From Chytridium lagenaria (lineage: Eukaryota; Chytridiomycota; Chytridiomycetes; Chytridiales; Chytridiaceae), in NCBI GenBank assembly GCA_025449115.1, contig JAHLKC010000013.1:160001-224000 (forward strand): DNA of 64,000 nt. Direction: 5' to 3'. Below, one piece after another: positions 47,342-58,315 of this stretch; position 1 is the first letter of the stretch, and each line of letters starts with the position of its first letter. Below the pieces are notes generated by a model, which was not told where the DNA came from, did not search any database, and was given only the letters and a program-made list of their open reading frames with translations. Both the position numbers and the translations under genes were made by a program.

Positions 47342-49411
47342 TCAACGCTTATCCTTCATGGATTGGAGACGTTTTCTAAAATTTGAGTAGGTATGTTTCT
47401 TTTCCGATGGCCTCTCAAACGGCTTCACAGACACCACCGTTTCCTTCTTCTCTTCTTCAAACCACAATCCCACCTTTTCTTCTAATACCCGTGCTTTCTT
47501 CAATGGTACCAACGACGGTTTCGTCTCCATCCTCTTTTTCGCCGTTTGCGTCAAAGCCTCCGTCCTTACCACCGACATCCTCTCCCTATTCGACAAATCC
47601 CTAAGTCTCGGCTCATGAATCCGATTCCAATTCGCACGATCCCTCCTTGCCTTCAACTGCTCATCTACAATCGATCTAGGACGCACAAATTGGGCGAGAC
47701 GTGATCGAGAAATGTCGTTCAGGATTCGGAGGGAGACTTCGGTGCTTGTGATAGGGGTGGGGTCGCTGTTGTTCAGGGGTTTGACGTATTCGCGGAGAAC
47801 GCGAGAGGCCATGGTGCTCTTGTGTTTGTTGAGAAGGAGACGACGGAGTTGCCAGTCCATTGGTGGGGATTCGCGGATGTGGTAGAGTGGGGCGTCGTCA
47901 CAGAGAAAGAGGATGAGATCGTTTTTGGGGCGGAAGCGAGACTACCAAATGAATGTAGTTAGGAAAATAGATGGAGGAGTGCTTGACGTACTTTAGTGTC
48001 AGTGGGTTCTATTAGATTGTTCATGCGACGAGTGACTTTGACGGTTTCTTGGATGGATTCGGTTAGGGTACTTAAACACTCGGCATCTTTTTCTTGAAAC
48101 ATGCGACGGGTTTCGTCGAGGAACTCTGAGAACCATTTCTGCTCATCAAGCAGTTTCCGTCAAAGCAAAAAAATTACGAGGTTCCAATCCATTCCCACTC
48201 GGTTCCGCGTCAACAGGTTTTTCTATTTGTTTCGTGCTTCCAGTATGAGCGGCACCAAGCAAATCAATGTCTTGCTGTAACCTTGTCCAGTTAGGCATTT
48301 GCATGCTGAAGAGTTTGATGGCGTCCAGAGAATCACGAGAAGTCAATGTAGACCTTGTTTTGAGGTTTGGTTTTGTTCCAAAGTTACCGCTAACGTCGAC
48401 GGAGATGAGCGAAGGGAACCGGTTTATAATGTCGCCTAAGGTGGTGCCGACCATTGTGTCAGAGGGCCCCTCGCTAAAATCCAGTCCTGTGCAATAAGAT
48501 ATATTGAGGTAGGATAACCGTGCGAGACCTGCGTTTGGAAGCCCCGACTGTGGACATAGCTGGCAATGTAGTAGTGGGCGTGAAAGTCGCCTAAGACCAT
48601 CGTTTGTTATTTTCGTAGACGAAAGATCTAAAACCTGAGTTTTTTCGTAAAAACCAAAACCAAAAAGATTATAGATACCTCTAACATGGGGAGCCGTGAT
48701 ATCCTTTCAGCCATGCTGTCGTCAAAGTCCGAGTTTGATAAGTCAAGGAATTTTAGGTTGCTTGCTATAACGTCCGAAAACAACTTTCCGTCTTCTTCAA
48801 GAAGTAGGCTTGGTATACACATGCCAGTCAATACTAAATGAGAGTATCGAGGACCGATTTCTTCGCGATAGGCTTCAATGAGAACGCGAAGACTGTGCAG
48901 AGTTAATGGCTTTCTGCTGACTTTAAAGCAGGCATGTGTTCTCCCACTTCCTTTTTTTTTGCCAACGAATTCGATGGTGGTATATCCAGTCGTGAGGAAA
49001 TGGTGTATGGTTTTTTCCTAAAGGTATCCAAGGCACGTACTCCAGCGATTCGACTGTATACATGTAAGATAAAGAAAGTGACAAGGGCGTACCTGCGTGA
49101 AACACTCTAGATACTGCCTCCGCACACAGATGCTTCAACGGGCGAATCCGGTTTACGTCATCGAAATCCACATCAGATTCGCCCATTCCCACGTCGTCTC
49201 TTCCCAATGATGGCATCTCATCGCCTTGCCGAAGTATAGTGTCCTGTGACAACCTCGAAGCAGATGCTCCAGGCACCTCAATGACCTCTAGATCATCCTC
49301 CTCCAGGTTTATCTTTATTGGAACATATGGTCTCGCCTTCACGATGACATCTCCTTCAATCGGCATCTGCCCCCAAGTTTCCAACGTCATCATCTCTTTA
49401 CTCCTGCCCAT
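47342..49411 (-). CDS. Leucine-rich-repeat protein with charged C-terminal region
   Basis: The N-terminal 110 residues are acidic and unstructured. Two to four LRRs follow: LKFLDLSNSDFDDSMAERIS, LPMLEVLDLSSTKITNDGLR, LARLSYLNISYCTGLDF and FPSLISVDVSGN. The C-terminal 250 residues are charged and helical (RRMFQEKDAECLSTLTESIQ; SRLAQFVRPRSIVDEQLKAR), ending LQSMKDKR. Introns: 49092-49054, about 48664-48622, and about 47990-47942. Frame breaks lie near 49018 and 48140. LRR spacing resembles the AMN1/F-box type, but no F-box is seen. Function unknown; a protein-interaction role is all that LRRs imply. Its ATG is 23 bp from the ATG of the divergent SNF2 gene. Confidence 0.65.
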
Positions 49412-49434
49412 ACTTGCAAAAAATACTGCTCGAA
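49412..49434. promoter_or_regulatory. 23-bp divergent intergenic gap
   Basis: The start codons of the LRR gene (49411, minus) and the SNF2 gene (49435, plus) are separated by only 23 bp. Either each promoter lies within the other gene's 5' coding region, or one true start is further in. Confidence 0.35.
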
Positions 49435-52400
49435 ATGTCTGAACTGGACAGAAACGAAAACGTCAAGGCTGTTGGAAAAGTGATGGAACAGCAGGCTGAT
49501 CGGCAACAGCAGAGACCAGTTCTTGTAGATTCCAACCATTCGACGTTTCGGAGAGGACCTAGAGAATATCGAAGCCATGAGAATCTTGGATCTAAAGGGG
49601 GGATGACCGGAGCCGGACCTCGCCCACCTTCTGTTGAGTCTAGCAGTTCCGGGCAATCAGGAAGCTCCACGGGTTCCCAACAATACAGGCAGGGTCAAGA
49701 CAAAAGCAGAGATATGTGGGCCTACCGGGACAGCGCAAGATCCGAAGCTTCGAATAATTCCACGGGTCGGCCTCGATACAACCAATATCGAGACCCAATG
49801 CCATTAAATCCACCTCCAACCCACTCACGGCCTCATTCTGCTACTGGCTATCGTGATGAGGGCTATCGACCATTTGGTTCGCAAGGTGGAGGATCACAGT
49901 CTGGTAGACCAGCAAACGACCATTATCGAGGGCCTCCGCAACCTCCATTTTCAAGTGCATTTGGTGGAGCGCAGGCTGGAAGGACCAACCAATATCGAGC
50001 ACCTGTCCAGCAACCATACTCCAGTGCTCCTGGTGGGTCGCAAGGTGCCAGATTCTACAGACCGCCATCACAGCCTCATTTTAATGGATCCACATATCGT
50101 CCTCAAGCGAACCCCGGCAGAGTTGGGCAATATCAAAACAATAGGACAGGGAGCGAGAATTCTGGTCATTCAAGACCGATATATTCACAGTCCTCTGTCA
50201 ACACATCACCTAAACCCCGCCCTCAAGGCAAACCTATTGCTATTCCTAAAGATGATTATCAAGAACTTCCTCGACCCCAACCATTTAGATCTACCATGAA
50301 TTCGGACCCTACAGATGGTGTTCAGCTTCATCGTCCGAATTCACCATATTGGAAGCTCTCGAACGACGAGAAAAGGAGACATGATGAAGAATTCCGTCGG
50401 ATGCAAGCGAGAACTCTCGTTGCGCAGCCTGGTGACCCTGAGAACAAGGATGATGCCAGTGTTATACGACATCTTATGGATTCTATTTCCAATGATGGGG
50501 CATCGCGTGAGTCTGCCTCAAAACCAGAAGAGCTGACTGTTGATCTCTTTACGCATCAACGTGAAGGTTCGAAAATGTTTTAATCGTTTTGTTAACATTA
50601 TAAGGCTTAGCTTGGTTAAAAAAACAGGAGGCAACAGTTAAAGCAGCTATATTGGCGGATGATATGGGACTTGGAAAAACAATCCAGTCTATATCTCTTA
50701 TTTTGGCGTCAAAGCCAAAGGACGGACCAAAGACAACATTGATCATCACAACTCTTTCGCTGCTTAGGCAGTGGGAAAAGGAGATTTTGACGAAAACGAC
50801 AAAATCGGCTTTATCAGTCGCTTTATATCATGGACCATCAAGGTTGAAGTCTGCTAAAGAGCTTTTGGAATTTGATGTCGTTATAACGACGTATTCTACA
50901 GTTGCCGTGGACTATTCTCCGGAGGTAATTTGCAGATTGCAATCTAGTCTGACTCATATTCACTTACTTAGCCTTCAAAAAATGGCGTGCTTTTTGATTG
51001 TGATTTCCTTAGAGTGATCTTGGACGAGGCTCAAGTGATAAAAAATCACAAAAAGCAAGACCTCGTTTGCCTGTTTTTCACTGAAGTCAATCTACAGGAT
51101 TTGCCTCACAAGGTATATTTGCCGTGGAAGCTTTACTAATAATCTTTCAGGCACGCCGATTCAAAACAACATCGACGAGTTGTACCCTCTTTTCCGATTT
51201 TTAAGAGTTTCACCCATTAGATGATCTTAAAGTTTTCAAGAAAACTTTTGGAAAGAAGTTGACCGGATCCTGATGAAGCTTTGGAGAGAATCAGGGCAAT
51301 CTTCAAGGCTATTCTACTCCGCCGGACCAAAGATGGCCCAAATGTCAACATAGATTTGGCAGAATTACCAGAAAAAAGGTCTACGCACTTCAAGCTGGAA
51401 TTCACTGATAACGAGAAGGAGCTCTACAAATCTATAAACGAGAAAGCTAAGCTTGATTACGACGATTTGTTGAAGGTAAAAAAATTTCACTGAACCCTAA
51501 GGCTGATCTGTTTAAAGTCTGGGAAGCCGACAGCAGCAAGTTTGCTCAGACTTATTTTGGCGACTTCGGCAAGCATGCAATCACCCTTCCTGCCGAGCAC
51601 TACTTCCTATGAAGAGCCTGTTGTTGACGACGATATTAATGACTTGATTTCAAGCGTTTCGAATCTTAAGATTGGTTAAAGATGAAACAACCTTCAGCTT
51701 CTGACAGCAGGTGATAATTGTTATGTTGCACTGCTGATATTGTTTAGCTCCATGGAAAAGCTACGCAAGAATTGGGTGTCTTCTTCGAAAGTTGACAAGG
51801 TCGGTTGATTAGAATGACCACCGCTTATAAATTACAGGTCCTGGGTCTTTTGCAGGAGGCAGAAGCGGACGCACCGGGACGACAAAATGGATTATATTTT
51901 CGCAATTTACGCGCATGATTGATATTCTTGAAATCCGGTTGGAGCGAAAAAAAATTCGATACATTCGATGTATGACTCGGCAGAAAGTTTTTATTTATGT
52001 CCTAAACCATTTCTTTTCAGACGATGGATCAATGTCAAGCAAAGTTCGAGAGCGTAACTTGCAAGCGTTTAGCTCTGACGAAACTGTTAAGGTTTGCCTG
52101 ATTTCACTTCAATGCGGTGAGAATGCTTTGTGTATTCATACTAATATATGAAAGGGGCTTTCGGCTTGAACCTGACAGCGGCGAACAGGGTGATTCTCTT
52201 CGATATATGGTACACTATCCCCTTATGTTTTGCTAATATTTGAAAGGTGGAATCCTATGGTTGAATCGCAAGCAATTGACAGAGTTCATCGGATCGGCCA
52301 AAAGAAGACTGTGGAAATTACACGACTGACAATCAAGGATAGTGTTGAGGACCAAATCTTGTCACTTCAAGAGAAAAAATCGAGGATTATCAATGGTGCT

Positions 52401-52510
52401 CTGGAAAACGGCCCTTTGCAACATAAATTCACGTAAGAAGTGCTCCCGTGATCTTGCTAATCATTGCTAGATTAAGCGATCTTGTATCAATCTTTAGAAA
52501 CATCTATTAA
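49435..52510 (+). CDS. SNF2-family ATPase, Rad16/Uls1-like class
   Basis: DNA-translocating ATPase. The N-terminal 370 residues are low-complexity and Arg/Gly/Gln-rich, with repeated YRxPxQPxFSSAxGG-like units. Motifs in order: HQREGLAWLKKQE (Q motif), LADDMGLGKTIQ (Walker A), VVITTYSTV, ILDEAQVIKNHKK (DEAQ box), SGTPIQNNIDELYPLFRFL, RRTKDG, RLRQACNHPS, WIIFSQFTRMIDIL, YDGSMSSKVRERNLQAFSSD, GFGLNLTAANRVILFD and DRVHRIGQKKTVEI. DEAQ rather than DEAH is typical of the Rad5/Rad16/HLTF/Uls1 class. The RING finger usual in that class between the two lobes was not found, though the region (51480-51850) is broken by indels. Introns include 50567-50604 and 50925-50971. The last 17 bp of CDS overlap the convergent DNMT2 gene. 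Confidence 0.88.
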
Positions 52511-53686
52511 TCCTCCGGCTTGGAATCATCTTAAACAAATATTCCTTCATCAGCCCAGAAACTACCGCAACATTTAACGAGTTACCGAGCAATGCCCATT
52601 GTTGCTTGATTGTGATATGAGGAGGAAAGGACAGCTTATGTTTTCCTGGCTGAGGCTCGTCAACAGGAAAAGCATGCAAGCGCGCGACCTCAGTTGGGTG
52701 AGAAATCTTAGGCCGTACTGCAGTAATGATGCAATATTATCAAAATCTGGCTCGTTCTTTTTGTACGTTACTTCAACAGATTTAAAGGAAACAAACCAAT
52801 TACCTCTAAATTCATCGTTTTTAGCAATGATCCTGATCTGGTTATCATTTTAGTACCATAACTTTTAGTAACTGTTGCTGATCGAGTGGACGATTTATCC
52901 ACTAGATCAAAGCGAAAGCCTGATCTCGGCAAATATATTTATCAGGAACCAAGAAGGGAGACGGATCCTCAATATCATCAAGATATTGCCCAAGTTGGGA
53001 TGGTTCTTTTTCATGATTCCATGATGTCGTGGGCTTGCTATTTAGCAGAAAATCTAACGTTATGTTTTCCGTTATGCCTTTCCTTCGTGCCTTTGGATCT
53101 ATTAGCATAAACAGAGAGATGTCATACCGTTAAGTAATATCGCCTTCTATATTTGGAATTCCAAACTGAAGAGGTGACAGAAGAAACTCCTTAATGGAAA
53201 AGCCGACTTTGTAAAGCGTTGTAATTAGCCTGCGACGGCATTCACTTTCTTCAAAGTTTGGAACATTCTCTAGGAAGATATAGCTAGGAGGATATTTCAG
53301 ATCTTGTAGCAATTCCAACAAATGAAGTAAAGGTTTGGATCGCTCGTCTTTTTCATCGAGGCCTTTATTTGTTATAACAAAAAACGTAAGATCAAACCTT
53401 TTCCACCAGCTGTGAACGGCTGGCAAGGTGGTGAAAGAAGCCACACGTCGGCCTTCATCTTGTCAATCTCATCTGCCGTTAACACTCCGATGGATTTCTT
53501 TCATCTGTATAAGTCGATGAATTCTCAACTCCCTCACCGCTGATGGTACCAACTCGAAATTGGACTGATACACGGCATTCGCTATTAGGTTTATATCAAA
53601 AGAAGCAAAAACGGATGTCTCCGGGGAAGCTTCCTCTAAAGCATAATGAAGGCCCCCCACCCCGCTAAAAAACTCGACGCTCTCAT
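52494..53686 (-). CDS. DNMT2: tRNA cytosine-5 methyltransferase DNMT2/TRDMT1
   Basis: Methylates C38 of tRNA-Asp in known homologues. Motifs: [14 protein letters not shown] (SAM site), [20 protein letters not shown], the catalytic [28 protein letters not shown] and [12 protein letters not shown]. The C-terminal target-recognition part has [27 protein letters not shown] and [20 protein letters not shown]. The CFT-like residue region reads ATVTKSY, so the usual Cys is not seen. At about 330 aa it has DNMT2 length and lacks the regulatory domains of DNMT1-type enzymes. A short intron lies at about 53404-53366 between GGK and GLDEKD; a second is near 53110. Frame breaks occur near 53675, 53525, 53150 and 52905. 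The start at 53686 needs one frame correction and is tentative. Confidence 0.9.
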
Positions 53687-53792
53687 TGCTTTGTTTATTT
53701 TTTCAAGGAAAATCGTACCAAGTGAAACATCATAGAGGATTCAAAGCAAAGGTTCTCAAGGTTTTTATTTTTGCAACGACTTTCTTTGTAAG

Positions 53793-56193
53793 TTATGAAC
53801 GCAACCTCCTTGCCGCAACACCTGGGCCATCCACCGACATGTACGTTAGATATGGGAGTCCCTTCAAAGTTCCCTATAAAGATTAGGTTTTTGCTCCATA
53901 AAGATATTTACCTCAAATCCTGAAAGTGCCAAAGTAACAGGGAACTCGGCGGCGGATCCCCGGATGAGTAAATTGACCGTTTGTAAAGTCGATTCTGGTA
54001 TTGGTGTGCAAAGATAAAGAACTCTTTTTGCCACGTCGATTGCTCTCACGATACCAAGACCCACACAGGATATGTTTTTTGGATGAAGCCGGTCAAAGCT
54101 AGAATAGATCATAGTCGATCTCCCATCACTTCCCTGCAAACGACGACGATTCAGGAGTTTATACTGTTGTTGATGAAAAGAGAAAGTGTGGAAAAGTAAA
54201 GAAGTTAAACAAACCTTTCCCGCACAGAGATCAAATGACGGATCATCCACTCTGCCTAAGCCAACTATCATTCCATTTAGAGCGTACAAAGCCTGACTTG
54301 TGGGTACCTAAAACGCAAACATTACAGTAATCGAACGTTAAATGGTTTGCCTTTGAGTTACGAAAACATGATAGAAATTATAAACTGGTTAACTTACTTC
54401 TGTGGAAAATACGAATGCAACTGAGTCAAAAGAAACCTCGTAAGGATATTGCCATAAAAATGGATGCTCAAAGTTCCACAGGAGATCCAATCGTTTTTCA
54501 ATTGCCTGGCGAAAACCACCACATTTCAAGTAGCAAGACGAGAAGTAATAGAGAAGGTTCAAAATCCTTAAATCCGCGGCGTTGACTTTACTGGCTCTGA
54601 AGAAAATATTTAATACACTCCGTCACAGGTTCCATCACCTTTGCGAGTCTTCCTCAAATCCTTTAATTCGTCTTAATTCAAGAGGTATGTCTCCATAAGC
54701 TCCAGCCAAAGCTGAGGGTAGTTCTAGTTGTATGTTTTTTGAGTTTACTGGTGAGCCCCCGACATCCAATTGGGCTATAAATCTTGGTCGACTAAAACAA
54801 AGGAAGTGCATTAAGAGATCAAGGCCCATTCCTACATATATTTAGCGCCACGCTTAAAACGAGCGAGTACAAACCTTTAATCCATCCGTCAGTGTTAATG
54901 ACAAGAGGTATACAGTCGCCGTTAGAAACTGTCATGAGATAGTCGCTGTACAGCTCGCAAACGCAGGCGGAGTAAAAGTCGGGGCAGCTTTTGGGGGATG
55001 CTTGACCAATATAAAAGCTTTTTTTTGGATTTTGGAGGTGTGTGAAGGGAGGACCTTCATAGTTTATCAATATCTCAGAATAAAAGAAGTGAAACACTCA
55101 GACTTGCCTAAAACAGGAGAAGATATGATGTGTAGAGAAACGAAACCCATTGGCGAAAACTCCGGCTGCCCAACGTCACAATCTAGATAGGCGATCTTCT
55201 TATATCTTTTTAAGCGTTAAAGACTGTATACACATGATTGCGTACTTTGAAAGCAAACGGTTACATATATATCTTGCAAACGTTGATTTTCCTGTTCCTT
55301 TGCCGCCGACCACTGAGGACGTTGGTACTTCCGCTACCATTTCGATAAGGAAAAAACCAAAGCAAAACTAATACCGGAATTTAACAACTCGTCCGAGAAT
55401 AGTTTCCATTCAATAGGGATGCTAAGTTGAGATGTGTTGGACGCCTCGCTTGAAACCTTTTTGTCGTTAGTTTACAGTACTAGAACCTTCAATTACTGGA
55501 TGGAATCCGTCAAGAGCAAATACTTTCTCCTCTTCTGAAGTAGCATCTGGCGGCTTTAAGTTTGCTTAATATGAGAAACAGCACGCATCAACTTAATACC
55601 AGAGAAAAGAGACCCTTGAACACAGGTAAAGTGTTCTCAATGCCCTTAAAGCCCGTTGAAGTTAATGATTTAAGCAAAATAATGACCGGACATTCCATAT
55701 CAAGACCCTGTTGCAACAATCTAATGTCATTCGCAACACTTGACTTAAGCGTCTCAAATTGGCCCCCGGTTTCCGCCGCCGAAGTATTTGTCTCAGACTC
55801 TTCACACGTTGCTTCTATCACCAGAAGGCTTGAAGATCTTGGAGAAAAGCACGGATAAAGCGCACAAGCTGTTCTGTGCCATAAACGCCCTGTAATTTTA
55901 ACGCCGTTGCGCATTGTGGGTGCGCTTTTATCATAAATCCTGAAATTGAAACAGAACCTAAAACGACGGCAACGGAAACTGCACCATGAAAAGATATCGA
56001 CTTTACAATTTAATTATTAAAGGCCATATACGAGGCTTACCTCTCCTTGTTTTAATGCACAGAAAGATATATCTCCGCTTTTCCCAATACGGGTCTTTAT
56101 ATCAAACGGCGCGTCAAATTCCACCTGCATCGAAAGAGAACTACCGAGCTTTAAATCCGTAGTGTTTTTTTTAAAGTACCTTTCCACGCTCAT
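53793..56193 (-). CDS. GRC3: Polynucleotide 5'-hydroxyl kinase Grc3/NOL9
   Basis: Nucleolar RNA kinase that works with Las1 in ITS2 removal from pre-rRNA. The N-terminal part has SFCALKQGE, NGVKITGRLW and SPRSSSLLVIEA. The P-loop is VVGGKGTGKSTFARYICNRL (Walker A), followed by KKIAYLDCDVGQPEFSPMGF. Next come GPPFTHLQNPKKSFYIGQAS, LVINTDGWIKGLGLDLL and the RFIAQLDVGG block. The C-terminal domain has ALNGMIVGLGRVDDPSFDL and ISCVGLGIVRAIDVAKRVLY, ending GVAARRLRS then a TAA at 53793. Introns are short, for example about 55244-55206 and 54200-54137 plus several others. Multiple frame breaks occur. The exact start is uncertain: ATG 56193 (MSVERYFKK) is chosen because it keeps the gene clear of the divergent HEM4 start. 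Confidence 0.88.
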
Positions 56194-56366
56194 GTTAGTA
56201 TCAGCATGATGCACTTTAGATGATTTGCTGTCATCTTGAGTTTCATTTTTCCTTTTACGAGACAAGTTGCGTAAAGCATCAAATTGGTTGCCTGGTTTGT
56301 CCAGAATTGTTAGAAAAAAAAAGTAGCAAGGCTGCCACCTTTCTGACCCTTCATAATCGACGCCCA
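56194..56366. promoter_or_regulatory. Divergent GRC3/HEM4 promoter region
   Basis: 173 bp between the proposed GRC3 start and the HEM4 start. The minus-strand frame stays open here, so GRC3 might start further upstream and overlap HEM4. Confidence 0.3.
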
Positions 56367-57239
56367 ATGTCACGGATACTGTTTTGTAGAGGTCGTTCAA
56401 GTGATGAAGATGGCGAGGGATTGGATCCGTATGAAGAGTCTTTACGGATGCCGGCTTTGGGTGCGATTTTGTTCCGGTCCTCGAAGTACAAATATCCAAT
56501 TCAGCCGAGTTATCGCAGACGTTAGACGAGCCTGACGATGTAGCAGCACTCGTAATCACAAGCAAGAATGCCGTATCTAGTCTCCTAAAAGTTTGGAAAT
56601 CGAAAGCAGAGCAAAATGAAGGTGGTGGTAGTGGTGATAAGTTTTTTCTGACAACGCTGGATAGAATTTGAAAAACGATTTGGAAGTTTGTGGAGAAAGA
56701 TGCCAACTTACGTTGTTGGCAAAGCTACTGCTGAGCCGTTGATTAAGGAAGGCTTTAATGTGTTGGGAGCAGACTCGGGTGCCGCAATGAATTTGGCCGC
56801 AGTCATCATTCACGATATACACGCATTGCTGGCGGTAAACCCATCATCAGGTCGCATTCTGTTTCTTTGTGGCGATAAACGACTTGGGACTCTTCCGAAA
56901 CTGATGGATGAAGCCGGAATCGCTATGCATGAGCTTATGGTTTACAGAACTATACAAAGTGTTGATTTTGATAGAGATTTGGATATCGCCCTAGGACATG
57001 GACAAAATCCAGTCTGGATTACATTTTTTAGCCCTTCCGGTGTTGACTGCTCCTTGAGATCTTTTCAAAAGAGATCTTGGTGGGGCAACGCAAACGTCGC
57101 ATGCATCGGCCCAACTACCGCTAGCTATTTACAATCACATAATGTTGAAGTTAAGGCCATAGCAAAAGAACCAACACCAAACAGTCTTTTAAAAGCAATC
57201 GTTGAGGCCAATGCCATAACCTACAATAAATCATCATAA
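56367..57239 (+). CDS. HEM4: Uroporphyrinogen-III synthase
   Basis: Cyclises hydroxymethylbilane to uroporphyrinogen III, the haem-pathway branch point. Starts MSRILFCRGRSSDEDGEG and contains LDPYEESLR, FVPVLEVQIS and ALVITSKNAVSSLLKVW (the TS-x-x-AV motif). The hinge-proximal YVVGKATAEPLIKEGF is followed by ILFLCGDKRLGTLPK, ITFFSPSGVDCSL, VACIGPTTASYLQSHNVEVK and the C-terminal helix PTPNSLLKAIVEA. Length about 290 aa, normal for the family, and apparently intronless. Two one-base breaks lie near 56447 (a lost G in CGG-GAT) and 56655. Convergent with mitochondrial uS2, 43 bp between stops; divergent from GRC3. Confidence 0.93.
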
Positions 57240-57282
57240 TCCCATATGCCGTAATCAAGAGAGCCATACAATTATCACCCAA

Positions 57283-58265
57283 CTAATGAGAAGAGGAAGA
57301 AGGCCTTGCGTATCGAGAATATTTTTCAGCAGCTCCCCACCCTTCCCTTGCCGCCAAACTCAACACTCCCGAAATCAATTCCACCCCAACAGTCGAGTCG
57401 TCATTAGCCGCAATCGGATATGATACAAGGCGAGGGTTGCAGTCTGTATCGCAGATGGCGATGACAGGAATATTCATCTGGTTGGCTTCCCGAATGGCGG
57501 TCAAATTATTTGGCATATCCAAAACAACAAGAAGATCTGGTATGTGAACCTTGGGTTGCCGAGCGTTTTGCTGGCTAATCGTCTTTTGCAATTCTTCATC
57601 TGCGTTAGCCGTTGAGCTGTTGACGATAGCCATTGCTTGAGCAATTTTATCGGGATCGAAACCAGTACTTCTTCTAAGAAACTCTGTCCCTGTTTGTAAT
57701 CGTCCCGCCAATCCATTTCGTCACAAAGTATCCTTTAGCTCTCTCTGCAGCTGCAACTGTGATTTTGTGGAGAGAAGGCTTGCTTCCGAGAAAAACAATA
57801 TTGCCTCCACGAAATGCCACCTCGCGAATGACGTTGAGTGCCCTCCGCAGTTGAACGATCGTATGCTCCAAGTTGATGATGTGGATGCCTCCTCGTTCAC
57901 CGTAGATGAAGGGAAGCATGTTCTTGTTCCAGCTTTTTGGATCATGGCCGAGATGGAGATTTGCAGCCATAAGAGTCCGAAGATTGACTGCAGGCCGGAT
58001 TTGAGTAGGAAATGGCAGCTGGGGAACGGATGTGGGAGAGTAGTCCTTGGTTGTTAAGGGAGAAATCACACCGAAGAGCTGCTTGATCGAGCAACACTGG
58101 CCCTGCGAGTTGCGTTCTGCTTGGGTTTTGAGAACGTTTCTCTGAGATTGAAGATGTCGCAAGCAGTCTATGCGTAACAAGCGTAGGAAGCGCAGCGGGA
58201 CCACCCCACTGCATTACCTTTTGCTGCTTCAGGCATGACATGATCACAACACCATGGCTCTTCAT
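57283..58265 (-). CDS. MRPS2: Mitochondrial small-subunit ribosomal protein uS2 (bS2m/MRPS2)
   Basis: S2-family protein of the mitochondrial small ribosomal subunit. Starts MKSHGVVIMSCLKQQKVMQW with a basic Ser/Thr-rich leader suited to mitochondrial import. Core motifs: LMAANLHLGHDPKSWNKNM, FIYGERGGIHIINLEHTI, RGGNIVFLGSKPSLHKI, TKWIGGTITN and the S2 signature PDLLVVLDMPNNLTAIREAN, followed by MNIPVIAICDTDCNP and VSYPIAANDDS. Full family length, intronless. One frame change near the leader (about 58100) and one near 57700 are needed. The start codon lies 50 bp from the divergent SNX4 start. Confidence 0.93.
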
Positions 58266-58315
58266 TTTTCTCGCTTAGCAAGGGAAAATTTTAGCAAACT
58301 CAACCAGCATTGGCA
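58266..58315. promoter_or_regulatory. 50-bp divergent intergenic gap
   Basis: Lies between the ATGs of mitochondrial uS2 (58265, minus) and SNX4 (58316, plus). It must hold both core promoters or 5' UTRs unless these overlap the coding regions. Confidence 0.35.

Noticed and set aside
56260..56706. Minus-strand ORF continuing upstream of the GRC3 start
   Set aside because: It is antisense to the conserved N-terminal half of HEM4; only the part below about 56193 matches GRC3-type sequence.
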